A stretch of DNA of 6,818 nt from Candidatus Cloacimonadota bacterium (GTDB taxonomy: Bacteria; Cloacimonadota; Cloacimonadia; JGIOTU-2), in the NCBI GenBank assembly GCA_030628975.1, contig DAOVPZ010000060.1, positions 1 to 6,818 of the forward strand. The letters run 5' to 3'. Position numbers and translations under genes: made by a program. Shown here piece by piece: positions 1 to 6,081 of this stretch. The notes beneath the pieces are model-generated. The model had not been told where the DNA came from. It ran no database searches and was given only the letters and a program-made list of their open reading frames with translations. Every line of letters starts with the position of its first letter. Position 1 is the stretch's first letter.

Positions 1-425
1 AATAAATCTCTGCCAATATATTCCAGAAGCGCCGGGTCTTTCCTTTTACGCACAATTTCTTCGTATATCTTTCTTGCTTCATCCTTATCCAGCACCTTTC
101 CCTTTATTGCTTCATTACCAACATACATTGTGAATTTTGATATGCTTGCTCCTTTTGGCAGAGGGAAAATATACTCACCTTCGACATCTCTGTTTGTTTC
201 ATTATAAAATGACTGGTCGATTTTTGTTAGTGCTACCTGGTCATTAATTTCTACATCAACATGGTGGTATTTTACAGTTAGCAGAGGTGGATAAGGATCA
301 CCCGGATTGGGTGGTAAAGGGATAATGAATCCATCTGCAAAGAGAGAGCTGCATAATAATATAATTCCTATGAATACAAGAAGACTTTTCTTTGATTGAT
401 TGAGTCTTATTCCTATTTTTACCAT
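1..425 (-). CDS. VIT-domain protein, exported, 3' end beyond the window
   Basis: This is the N-terminal 141 codons of a longer gene that runs off the left edge. The start is the ATG at 423-425, preceded at 7 bases by the TAAGGAGG ribosome binding site at 433-440. Residues 1-30 look like a signal peptide: a basic start, a hydrophobic core, then a likely cut after SLFA. A Cys lies at residue 25, but the preceding residues (ILL) do not make a good lipobox. A Pro-rich stretch (about 36-47) follows. Residues 50-141 match the VIT fold (vault / inter-alpha-trypsin inhibitor): the strand with HHVDVEI, the EYIFPLP motif at 84-90, the A-x-K-IYEEIV helix start near 117-124, and the PALLEY motif at 131-136. 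VIT proteins usually continue into a von Willebrand A (MIDAS) domain, which would lie outside the window. The family acts in extracellular or envelope protein binding; the partner here is unknown. It is the last visible gene of the same-strand series. Confidence 0.88.
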   Translation of the reverse strand, partial: MVKIGIRLNQSKKSLLVFIGIILLCSSLFADGFIIPLPPNPGDPYPPLLTVKYHHVDVEINDQVALTKIDQSFYNETNRDVEGEYIFPLPKGASISKFTMYVGNEAIKGKVLDKDEARKIYEEIVRKRKDPALLEYIGRDL

Positions 426-432
426 TTTGTTT

Positions 433-440
433 CCTCCTTA
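433..440 (-). promoter_or_regulatory. Ribosome binding site of the VIT gene
   Basis: On the minus strand this reads TAAGGAGG, a near-perfect Shine-Dalgarno sequence 7 bases before the ATG. It supports the start at 425. It lies only 5 bases downstream of the perfect hairpin at 446-478, so that hairpin could affect its accessibility. Confidence 0.85.
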
Positions 441-445
441 TTGTT

Positions 446-478
446 AACTTTGCGAAAGTTCCAAACTTTCGCAAAGTT
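446..478. repeat. Perfect 15-bp inverted repeat in the spacer before the VIT gene
   Basis: The arms AACTTTGCGAAAGTT (446-460) and AACTTTCGCAAAGTT (464-478) are exact reverse complements around a 3-base centre (CCA). The palindrome fills most of the 60-base spacer: it starts 7 bases after the stop codon of the DUF4384 gene and ends 5 bases before the ribosome binding site of the next gene. No T-run follows it on the minus strand (the next bases are AACAATAAGG), so it is not a standard intrinsic terminator. The CGCAAAGT core is shared with the palindromes at 2041-2111. Confidence 0.85.
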
Positions 479-485
479 TGATAAT

Positions 486-2018
486 TTACTTCTCAAACAC
501 AGTCCATTGATAAGTTCGTTCGGTTATTTCTTTTTTTGGATCTTTAATTTTTAACCCTCTGGTTTTTGCAATTTGGCTGTCAATATTTGTTTCAATAATA
601 CGAATATAACTATCATCATCTAAGTTAATTCTTTTTACATTTAGAGGAGGCATTATTTCAGTGGAAGCCTGAACGAGCATCTGTTCTATACCGCTTGGCT
701 CACATACTTCCAGATCAAGTGGAAGCTGAATCCATTGATTTGTCTGGTCAGTTGCAATGTGGTAATTATCAATCAAAAGGGTTTTCGTGTTATCAGAAAA
801 GATATACATCAAACGAATAAAGCAGGATTTGTTGGTTCTCACTAAAATTTTGGGTTCATCACCATAATAATACACAACAGGTCCATCGGACATCTTATCA
901 GTTTGCAGATCAACCTTTAAGCGGTTATCAGTCTGGATTGCATTGTATAATGCAAGTTTGTTTTGTAATGCCTGTTTAAGATTTTCCGGACGAATCTTTT
1001 CCCAACCAATAGTTTCACAAGTAATTGCATTCACAAACAATAGATTAGAATCCTTAGTTCCATTTTGTAAATCTTTTACATTTAGAAGTAGACAAATACC
1101 ATTATCAAATTCTAAGATTTTTCCTCGTATGATGTAATCAGCAACTTTCCAATTTTTAATTGTAAACCTTTGCCAGCCTGTTTGAGAGGTTATTATATTT
1201 GAAAGTAATTCGCTAAAGTTATTACCAAATTCAGAGACGAAGCCAGTATTTTCAAATTCCATTGGATAGATCACAAAAGAAGCTTGTTTCTCTAGATTAT
1301 TAAGAAGAGGAGCAAGTAATTCTATTGCTAATTCCATTGATGTTTTTGGTGTAGTTCCAGATAAGGTTGTGAGCTTTGTTTCAATCTGGGGTTTTGATGG
1401 AAGTTCATCCAGTTTTGGAGAAAGGTCGTTATGCCATTTATTGAGGAAAAGATAAATATTCATATTATCAGAAACATCTTGCAGTTTTTTAATGCATACT
1501 TCATACTTTTTTATAGCCTGTTTTGGATTTGAAGAGTATAATTCTTCTGCAATGTTGAATTCATTCACAACTTCCTGAATAGCGCTTTCTATTTTATGTC
1601 TATATGATCTTCGCAAATCTTCATATGGTATGCCAACCATTACATACATCATATTTTTGTCTTTTTCAGTTTTCAGGACTTTATAATTCATCACTTCCAG
1701 GTCGGTTTTTACTTTGGTCTCACTCAGGAAGAATTCTGATGCTTTTGCTTCTATTCCCTCTCCTTTTTCTTCGGAATGACTGATAGTTTCACCGGATACT
1801 GTGCAGGAAATAGTTGAAGATGCATCTCGCAAAGCCTGATCTTTTGCTTGTTTTTCTGCTTCTGCTTCGTTTTTATTTTCAATTTTTGCGTAACCTTTTC
1901 CGATGAAATAGGAAGGGAATTGATCTGCATAGTTGTCTGTATACCAGTTGGGAATAGCATAACTCATTGTATAAATTAGCATGAAAAACAATATGATTAT
2001 AAAGTAATTTTTTTTCAT
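486..2018 (-). CDS. Exported LPP20-like / DUF4384-like protein
   Basis: The product has 510 residues. The ATG at 2016-2018 was chosen because it follows an AAAGGAG site (2027-2033) and opens a clean signal peptide (residues 1-21, likely cut after MSYA). The reading frame stays open up to 2096, but the extra 26 residues would be translated palindrome spacer and would bury the signal peptide. Residues 24-130 resemble the LPP20 / FlgO-type envelope protein fold: YFIGKGYAKI, then an alanine- and lysine-rich helix (EAEAEKQAKDQALRDAS, 51-67). Residues 140-205 are helical. Residues 225-340 look like a CsgG/LpoB-type unit (VIYPMEFENTGF, ADYIIRGKI, then a hydrophobic strand ending in the LQNG turn). 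Residues 368-452 resemble DUF4384: YYYGDEPKILVRTNKSCFI followed by a strand with DNTKTLLIDN. The domain calls are by eye; the LPP20 part is the firmest. The gene lies 132 bases downstream of the caspase gene, and DUF4384 domains are, from memory, often linked to bacterial caspases, so a shared pathway is plausible. No catalytic residues are seen; a binding or assembly role is inferred. Confidence 0.8.
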   Translation of the reverse strand: MKKNYFIIILFFMLIYTMSYAIPNWYTDNYADQFPSYFIGKGYAKIENKNEAEAEKQAKDQALRDASSTISCTVSGETISHSEEKGEGIEAKASEFFLSETKVKTDLEVMNYKVLKTEKDKNMMYVMVGIPYEDLRRSYRHKIESAIQEVVNEFNIAEELYSSNPKQAIKKYEVCIKKLQDVSDNMNIYLFLNKWHNDLSPKLDELPSKPQIETKLTTLSGTTPKTSMELAIELLAPLLNNLEKQASFVIYPMEFENTGFVSEFGNNFSELLSNIITSQTGWQRFTIKNWKVADYIIRGKILEFDNGICLLLNVKDLQNGTKDSNLLFVNAITCETIGWEKIRPENLKQALQNKLALYNAIQTDNRLKVDLQTDKMSDGPVVYYYGDEPKILVRTNKSCFIRLMYIFSDNTKTLLIDNYHIATDQTNQWIQLPLDLEVCEPSGIEQMLVQASTEIMPPLNVKRINLDDDSYIRIIETNIDSQIAKTRGLKIKDPKKEITERTYQWTVFEK

Positions 2019-2026
2019 AGTTTTTG

Positions 2027-2033
2027 CTCCTTT
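2027..2033 (-). promoter_or_regulatory. Ribosome binding site deciding the DUF4384-gene start
   Basis: On the minus strand this reads AAAGGAG, 8 bases before the ATG at 2018. It decides the start against the upstream in-frame ATG at 2096, which has no comparable site and lies inside the palindromic element. Confidence 0.8.
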
Positions 2034-2040
2034 AGTTTTT

Positions 2041-2065
2041 CGCAAAGTGATGATACTTGCGTTAC
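2041..2065. repeat. Palindromic unit A, followed by GTTAC
   Basis: CGCAAAGT (2041-2048) and ACTTGCG (2055-2061) form an inverted repeat with one extra base in one arm, and the unit ends in GTTAC (2061-2065). It is a close relative of unit B at 2092-2115, which has the same CGCAAA start and TTGCGTTAC end but a different stem. It begins just 22 bases upstream of the DUF4384-gene start codon. Confidence 0.7.
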
Positions 2066-2069
2066 TATA

Positions 2070-2091
2070 ACTCAATTGTCCCCAATTGAGT
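2070..2091. repeat. Perfect 9-bp inverted repeat (ACTCAATTG stem)
   Basis: ACTCAATTG (2070-2078) pairs with CAATTGAGT (2083-2091) around a TCCC loop. It stands between units A and B, so three hairpins follow one another within 71 bases. A similar stem (CTCAATC / GATTGAG) occurs at 4752-4770. Confidence 0.8.
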
Positions 2092-2115
2092 CGCAAATGA
2101 GGACATTTGCGTTAC
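2092..2115. repeat. Palindromic unit B, perfect 8-bp stem, followed by GTTAC
   Basis: CGCAAATG (2092-2099) pairs exactly with CATTTGCG (2104-2111) around AGGA, and the unit ends in GTTAC (2111-2115). Compared with unit A, both arms have changed together (AGT/ACT against ATG/CAT), which suggests that the paired structure is kept. Confidence 0.8.
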
Positions 2116-2130
2116 ATTACTTAATAAATA

Positions 2131-2146
2131 ATGATACTTGGGTTAC
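2131..2146. repeat. Partial copy of unit A right half
   Basis: TGATACTTGGGTTAC at 2132-2146 matches TGATACTTGCGTTAC at 2051-2065 at 14 of 15 positions. The left arm is replaced by AT-rich sequence, so no hairpin forms. It ends 4 bases from the stop codon of the caspase gene. Confidence 0.65.
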
Positions 2147-2150
2147 AAAT

Positions 2151-4631
2151 TCACTCCACTGTAAATATTGGCATATCAGTTCCAGATATTCGCTGGTAGG
2201 GATGCTGTCTGCCTTTTGTAATTTTAGGAACATTTTTATCAACATATCGGAAGAGCTCAGTAATAAAAATATTGTAGTCATTGTCATAGTCCGCTTCGCC
2301 AGCTAAAGCTTTGAGAATTGTATAAGTAAAAGCTCCATGTCCTTCTATTTCCCCTGGCAACTTATATTCTTCAGATTCAATAGATTCTTCGCCAGCTTTG
2401 CTGGCAGATAGAATAAATGTTCCTTCAGATTCTTTCAATTGTTCTGCCAAATTTTCTCCAGCTTCCGCCCCACGCATAGCAACCTGCATTGCACCCGCAT
2501 GGCAGGTATCAAAAAGAAGCACTAGTTTTGAAACATTAATTTTTATAATTTTTATAGCTTCATCAAAATCTGACCATCTTAAGCCTTTTGAAAGAAGATT
2601 AAAAGGTTCAGCATCATAGGTTAGAAAATAGTATGAACCAGTTTGTTTATGTTTAACTCCATGACCTGCAATAAATATTAAAACTACATCCTCAGATGAA
2701 GCTTGACCAAGATATGTTGACATTTTTTCAAGGATAATTTCTCTGGTTGCTGTCTCATTTAAAATTGTTTCATAATACACATTATTAAAAAGCCTGCCAG
2801 TTTGCTGTTCAAAGGTTTTAGCAATTTTTAAAGCATCGTTATCAGCATATTTAAGGTTTATTTTCGGATTTTTATACTGACTTATCCCAATAGATAAAAT
2901 CCACAAATCTGGCTTATATTCAGGAATGGGAGGTTTTGTTTCAGGTATTTTTTCTATTTCTTCTCTTGTAATTGTAAAAGTATCAATTACTGTGTTGTCA
3001 TAAATATCTGAACAAATAATTGTAATATTATTTCTTCCTATAGAAAGCGGTATTTCACCACTGAAGGAACCATCATTAGAAATATCAGTTGATATTCCGT
3101 TTAGTAGAAGTTCTTTTATCTCGCTTTCATCTATGACGTTACCCTTGACTAGTTGTGTTTCTTCCCTTGTAATTATTTTTAGACCTCTCTTAACTTCAGG
3201 ATAGAGAATGGTAATCTCTGGTGGAGAAGTATCTACTGTTTGCTCCTTAAAGGCATAAACTTGACCATCTGTTGTTATTATTTGAATGTTAAATAATTCT
3301 GATTTTAATTCATTGTTTTGAGTAAGATAATATCTCTTTTGTCCTACAACTTGATGTTTATTTTTCTTGAATTCTATAGCAAGATGAAATGGTACTTTTA
3401 CATTTGTGGATATACCACTGATAGTAATAGGAAATTCCTCTTTATCTGGATTATAAGTACCTATATTCATCGTATAAATATTTACTGGATAAGTTTTACT
3501 TAATAAAGGGTTTAAATCTTGGTAAATTTGATGTTTTTCTTTTTTAATTATTTCAGCATATTCCTTTTGAAATTGTTTCTTTTGTTGATCTGCTGCTTGT
3601 AAGCGCTTATTATATTGATCAGTTGTTTCAAATTCTCCCTTTGGCTTTAAAAGATCGGTTATATCAGGACTATATTTAGTTTCTATGATTTTTAATTCAG
3701 AAAGAAGCATTTTTATTTTTTTACCTGCAATATCTATTTGCAATTTTTCTATATCCCAAATTTTAATTGTTTTATCACCACTACAGGAAGCCAGAAAATT
3801 ATCTACAGGATTAAAGGATACACTGTTAACCCTTTTTGAATGCCCTTTTAAAGTTTGAAATTCAAAAAATTTACCATTTGAAAATTCCCAAATTTTAATA
3901 GTATTATCATCACTTCCTGAAGCAATGAATTTTCCATCTGGACTGAAACAAACACTTCCAATAGCACCTGAATGATCATCTAAATTTTGAAATTTAACAA
4001 ACTTTTCATTAGATAATTTCCAAATTTCTATGGTTTTATCATATTTTCCAGAACCAGAAGCAATGTAATTGCCTTCAATACTAAAAGAAACACATTCAAC
4101 ACTATGATAATGACTTTTAAGAGTTTGAAATTTTGAAAATTTGTTATTAGAAAATCCCCAAACTCTTATTTTTCTATTAACACAATAAGCTAAATACTTA
4201 CTATCAGAACTAAAAGATATACTTATTAAATTGGTGGGATAATCTTTTATTGTTTGAAAGTCATAAAAGTAACCATCAAAAAATTCCCAAATTTTGATAG
4301 TTCGAAAACTAGTTGATGCAAGATATTTTCCATTTGGACTGAAAGTCACACTTTCAACACTGTAAGAATTCACTTCTAGTGTTTGAATTTCAGAGAATCT
4401 TCCATCAGATAACTCCCATATTTTTATAGTATTATCCGCACTTCCGGAAGCCAGATAACGACCATTAGGGCTAAAAGATATGCTACTAACCTCTTCAGAA
4501 TGTCCTTTTAGTGTTTGAAATTCAATTGCAAAATCTTGAGCAAAAGTAATGGATGAAAAAATAATTATGATAAATAATATTAAGAGAGTAGTTTGTAAGA
4601 TACTGTTTTTAATTATTATATGTTTTTTCAT
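2151..4631 (-). CDS. Exported WD40 / Ig-like / caspase (peptidase C14) protein
   Basis: The product has 826 residues; the start ATG at 4629-4631 follows GGGAGG at 8 bases. Residues 1-31 form a signal peptide (likely cut after ITFA), so the protein should work outside the cytoplasm. Residues 38-296 hold six WD40 repeats of about 43 residues, with the usual FSPNG, LASGS and IKIWE blocks; repeat 3 is degenerate (VWG, no GH). Residues 305-375 are charged and helical (KGEFETTDQYNKR at 331-343). Residues about 380-465 form a strand-rich region, and 468-557 an Ig-like / Glucodextranase-B-like domain (PPEITILYP, GNVIDESEI, LSIGRNNI). After a Pro-rich linker (564-573) comes the C14 caspase domain (574-815), with catalytic His657 in FIAGHGV and Cys710 in LLFDTCHAG, followed by the p10-like part with GHGAFTYTILKALAG (764-778). 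Both catalytic residues are present, so an active cysteine peptidase is expected. C14 enzymes of bacteria often cut after Arg or Lys; specificity is not readable here. The propeller is presumably a recognition module; its partner is unknown. The gene lies between a metalloprotease gene and a DUF4384-type gene. Confidence 0.93.
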   Translation of the reverse strand: MKKHIIIKNSILQTTLLILFIIIIFSSITFAQDFAIEFQTLKGHSEEVSSISFSPNGRYLASGSADNTIKIWELSDGRFSEIQTLEVNSYSVESVTFSPNGKYLASTSFRTIKIWEFFDGYFYDFQTIKDYPTNLISISFSSDSKYLAYCVNRKIRVWGFSNNKFSKFQTLKSHYHSVECVSFSIEGNYIASGSGKYDKTIEIWKLSNEKFVKFQNLDDHSGAIGSVCFSPDGKFIASGSDDNTIKIWEFSNGKFFEFQTLKGHSKRVNSVSFNPVDNFLASCSGDKTIKIWDIEKLQIDIAGKKIKMLLSELKIIETKYSPDITDLLKPKGEFETTDQYNKRLQAADQQKKQFQKEYAEIIKKEKHQIYQDLNPLLSKTYPVNIYTMNIGTYNPDKEEFPITISGISTNVKVPFHLAIEFKKNKHQVVGQKRYYLTQNNELKSELFNIQIITTDGQVYAFKEQTVDTSPPEITILYPEVKRGLKIITREETQLVKGNVIDESEIKELLLNGISTDISNDGSFSGEIPLSIGRNNITIICSDIYDNTVIDTFTITREEIEKIPETKPPIPEYKPDLWILSIGISQYKNPKINLKYADNDALKIAKTFEQQTGRLFNNVYYETILNETATREIILEKMSTYLGQASSEDVVLIFIAGHGVKHKQTGSYYFLTYDAEPFNLLSKGLRWSDFDEAIKIIKINVSKLVLLFDTCHAGAMQVAMRGAEAGENLAEQLKESEGTFILSASKAGEESIESEEYKLPGEIEGHGAFTYTILKALAGEADYDNDYNIFITELFRYVDKNVPKITKGRQHPYQRISGTDMPIFTVE
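3744..4520 (-). repeat. Six tandem WD40 repeats within the caspase gene
   Basis: Each unit begins near FQTL and ends at a W dipeptide (IWE, IWE, VWG, IWK, IWE, IWD). The units span about residues 38-82, 83-125, 126-168, 169-214, 215-258 and 259-296. Repeats 1 and 5 are the most alike (FSPNGRYLASGSADNTIKIW against FSPDGKFIASGSDDNTIKIW), which suggests an internal duplication. Most WD40 propellers have seven blades; only six are recognisable here. Confidence 0.88.
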
Positions 4632-4639
4632 TTTTAAAA

Positions 4640-4645
4640 CCTCCC
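4640..4645 (-). promoter_or_regulatory. Ribosome binding site of the WD40-caspase gene
   Basis: GGGAGG on the minus strand, 8 bases before the ATG at 4631. It supports the full-length start with its signal peptide. Confidence 0.8.
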
Positions 4646-4731
4646 ATTAATTTTTCAATCATACAATCAAATTGATTAACATAATTTATCAAACTATATT
4701 TTTGCTTTGAACCTTTAATCTAATATATGTT

Positions 4732-4787
4732 TTGCATTACAAGTTTTGTAACTCAATCGTCTTGATTGAGGTTCCACAAATAAGGAT
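4732..4787. repeat. Degenerate second copy of the composite palindromic element
   Basis: This spacer segment repeats the motif order found at 2057-2104: TTGCATTAC (4732-4740; the other copy has TTGCGTTAC), then AACTCAATCGTC with its pairing arm GATTGAG (4764-4770), then CACAAATAAGGAT (4775-4787). The last motif differs from CGCAAATGAGGAC (2092-2104) by three transitions only. The middle hairpin still forms (CTCAATC 4752-4758 with GATTGAG, loop GTCTT). The outer CGCAAA-type hairpin is lost. A further small hairpin (TTACAA / TTGTAA, 4737-4751) sits beside it. Confidence 0.6.
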
Positions 4788-4815
4788 TCCTATAATATGT
4801 TTTAATCATAATTCA

Positions 4816-6081
4816 CTACTTTAAACTCCCAAAATGCCGTTGTAACCTTTGCTCATTTCTTATAAGCCCTTCAGGAAACTTCTTTCTATTCAAGAAATCC
4901 CTGATTAATTGTTTTCTCCAAACAATCTGGTCTTTTGTATAATGTTCATTGTTAGAAGTTACTCCTTCTGCGCTCATTCGTGAAAGAAGGTCTTGCATAG
5001 CATAGGGACTATATCCTGCTCTTGCTGAATATAGGAGTCCTAACTCGTCAGCTTCGTCTTCATATTGTGCAAGACGACCGGCAAAAATATCATCATAAAT
5101 GGATAATGCCATATCTTCTAATTCTGCTTCTACATCTTTATATGTTGTATCTTCTTCTGTAGCAAAAAGGGTGTCTGACATTTCATCAAGCTCCATAAAT
5201 GAGTCTTCAGCAATTATCTCAACCTTGCGTTCTTCCAGCTCTTTCATCCCATGATACCTTGCGATATGTGCAATTTCATGCCCCAAAACGCAGGCAAGTT
5301 CAGCTTCTGACTGTAGATTTTCCAGCATACCTTTTGTGATAAACACAATTCCACCAGGGCAGGAGTATGCATTGGCATAAGGGATGTTTAGAATGAAGAA
5401 TTTGAATGAAATATCATAAGCATCACTTGCTTCTACTACAAGATGACCAACATAATTAACATAATCCTGCACTGACTTGTTTTGATATACTCCTAATTCC
5501 GAAATTTTTGATGCAATACCGAGTCCCATACCCTCTTCAGAAAAAGAGAAGAATAGAGGGATTTCGCTGGGTGGAAGTTCGATTTGTTTTTGAATCTTAT
5601 TAATGTCAAAATAGGTGTAGGTTTCTTTTTTAAATTGTCTATACTTGCTCGGATCAATTTGATAACTTAGTGCAATTTCAAGAAATTCAGGATCACCTTT
5701 TAGCCGTTTTGAGAATTTCTCTCCGAATCCCTTTATGCCTGCTGATAGACCTACTTGTGATACCCTGATTGTCGCTTCCTGAGAAGCCATCTGAGAAAAG
5801 ATATCCTCTTTTTCTGTTTTTCCCTGGGTTACCTTTTTGGAAACATATCCAGCAAGTGTATCTATCATAATTTTATACCATCCGTTTTTTTCTTCTAAGA
5901 CATTTATTTTCATTCCTTCAGGCAATTCTGCAATTGACGGATAGTATGAACCCGGACCTGTTCTTACTATTGCACATTTTCTCTTTACTGTAAGTAACTG
6001 CTCTGCAGTTGAATAGCATAGAATTAGGGTAATTCCTAAAACTATACTTAATATTGCCAAACTTATTTTTTTTCTCTTCAT
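4816..6081 (-). CDS. Exported SH3-domain M48 zinc metalloprotease
   Basis: The product has 421 residues, starting at the ATG at 6079-6081. Residues 1-26 form a signal peptide; Cys22 follows LIL, a poor lipobox, so a soluble periplasmic form is more likely than a lipoprotein. Residues 29-86 are a bacterial SH3 domain (VRTGPGSYYPSIAELPEGM at 39-57, GWYKI, AGYVSKK), a module that often binds cell wall or peptides. Residues 200-380 are the M48 peptidase core: PYANAYSCPGGIVFITKGML (234-253), the zinc motif HEIAH (His268, Glu269, His272), and the third ligand Glu341 in EDEAD (341-345), followed by a GYSP-containing stretch. This resembles the soluble M48 proteases of the BepA / Oma1-like type rather than membrane HtpX, since no transmembrane helices follow the signal. 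An acidic stretch of about 50 residues (286-335) separates the zinc motif from the third ligand. A role in envelope protein turnover or quality control is inferred. The gene is translationally joined to the upstream cyclase gene. Confidence 0.93.
   Translation of the reverse strand: MKRKKISLAILSIVLGITLILCYSTAEQLLTVKRKCAIVRTGPGSYYPSIAELPEGMKINVLEEKNGWYKIMIDTLAGYVSKKVTQGKTEKEDIFSQMASQEATIRVSQVGLSAGIKGFGEKFSKRLKGDPEFLEIALSYQIDPSKYRQFKKETYTYFDINKIQKQIELPPSEIPLFFSFSEEGMGLGIASKISELGVYQNKSVQDYVNYVGHLVVEASDAYDISFKFFILNIPYANAYSCPGGIVFITKGMLENLQSEAELACVLGHEIAHIARYHGMKELEERKVEIIAEDSFMELDEMSDTLFATEEDTTYKDVEAELEDMALSIYDDIFAGRLAQYEDEADELGLLYSARAGYSPYAMQDLLSRMSAEGVTSNNEHYTKDQIVWRKQLIRDFLNRKKFPEGLIRNEQRLQRHFGSLK

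Noticed and set aside
446..478. Intrinsic terminator after the DUF4384 gene
   Set aside because: The stem is strong, but no T-tract follows on the minus strand, and on the plus strand it would serve no gene.
1751..1960. Minus-strand 69-codon frame
   Set aside because: It is a shifted frame inside the LPP20-like domain, with low-complexity Lys/Gln content.
2019..2096. 26-residue N-terminal extension of the DUF4384-type protein
   Set aside because: It translates the palindromic spacer, lacks a good ribosome binding site and would place the signal peptide inside the chain. The ATG at 2018 has AAAGGAG in front.
943..3503. Plus-strand reading frames at 943-1137, 2076-2306, 2398-2619 and 3318-3503
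   Set aside because: They lie opposite well-supported minus-strand genes, are short, and show no domain or convincing ribosome binding site.
4632..4815. Sigma-70 promoter for the WD40-caspase gene
   Set aside because: Several AT-rich hexamers such as TATATT exist, but none has a good -35 box at 16-18 bases; the match is no better than expected for such AT-rich DNA.
6016..6018. Lipoprotein cleavage site at Cys22 of the M48 protein (and at Cys25 of the VIT protein)
   Set aside because: The residues before the Cys (LIL and ILL) lack the small residues of a lipobox at -1.
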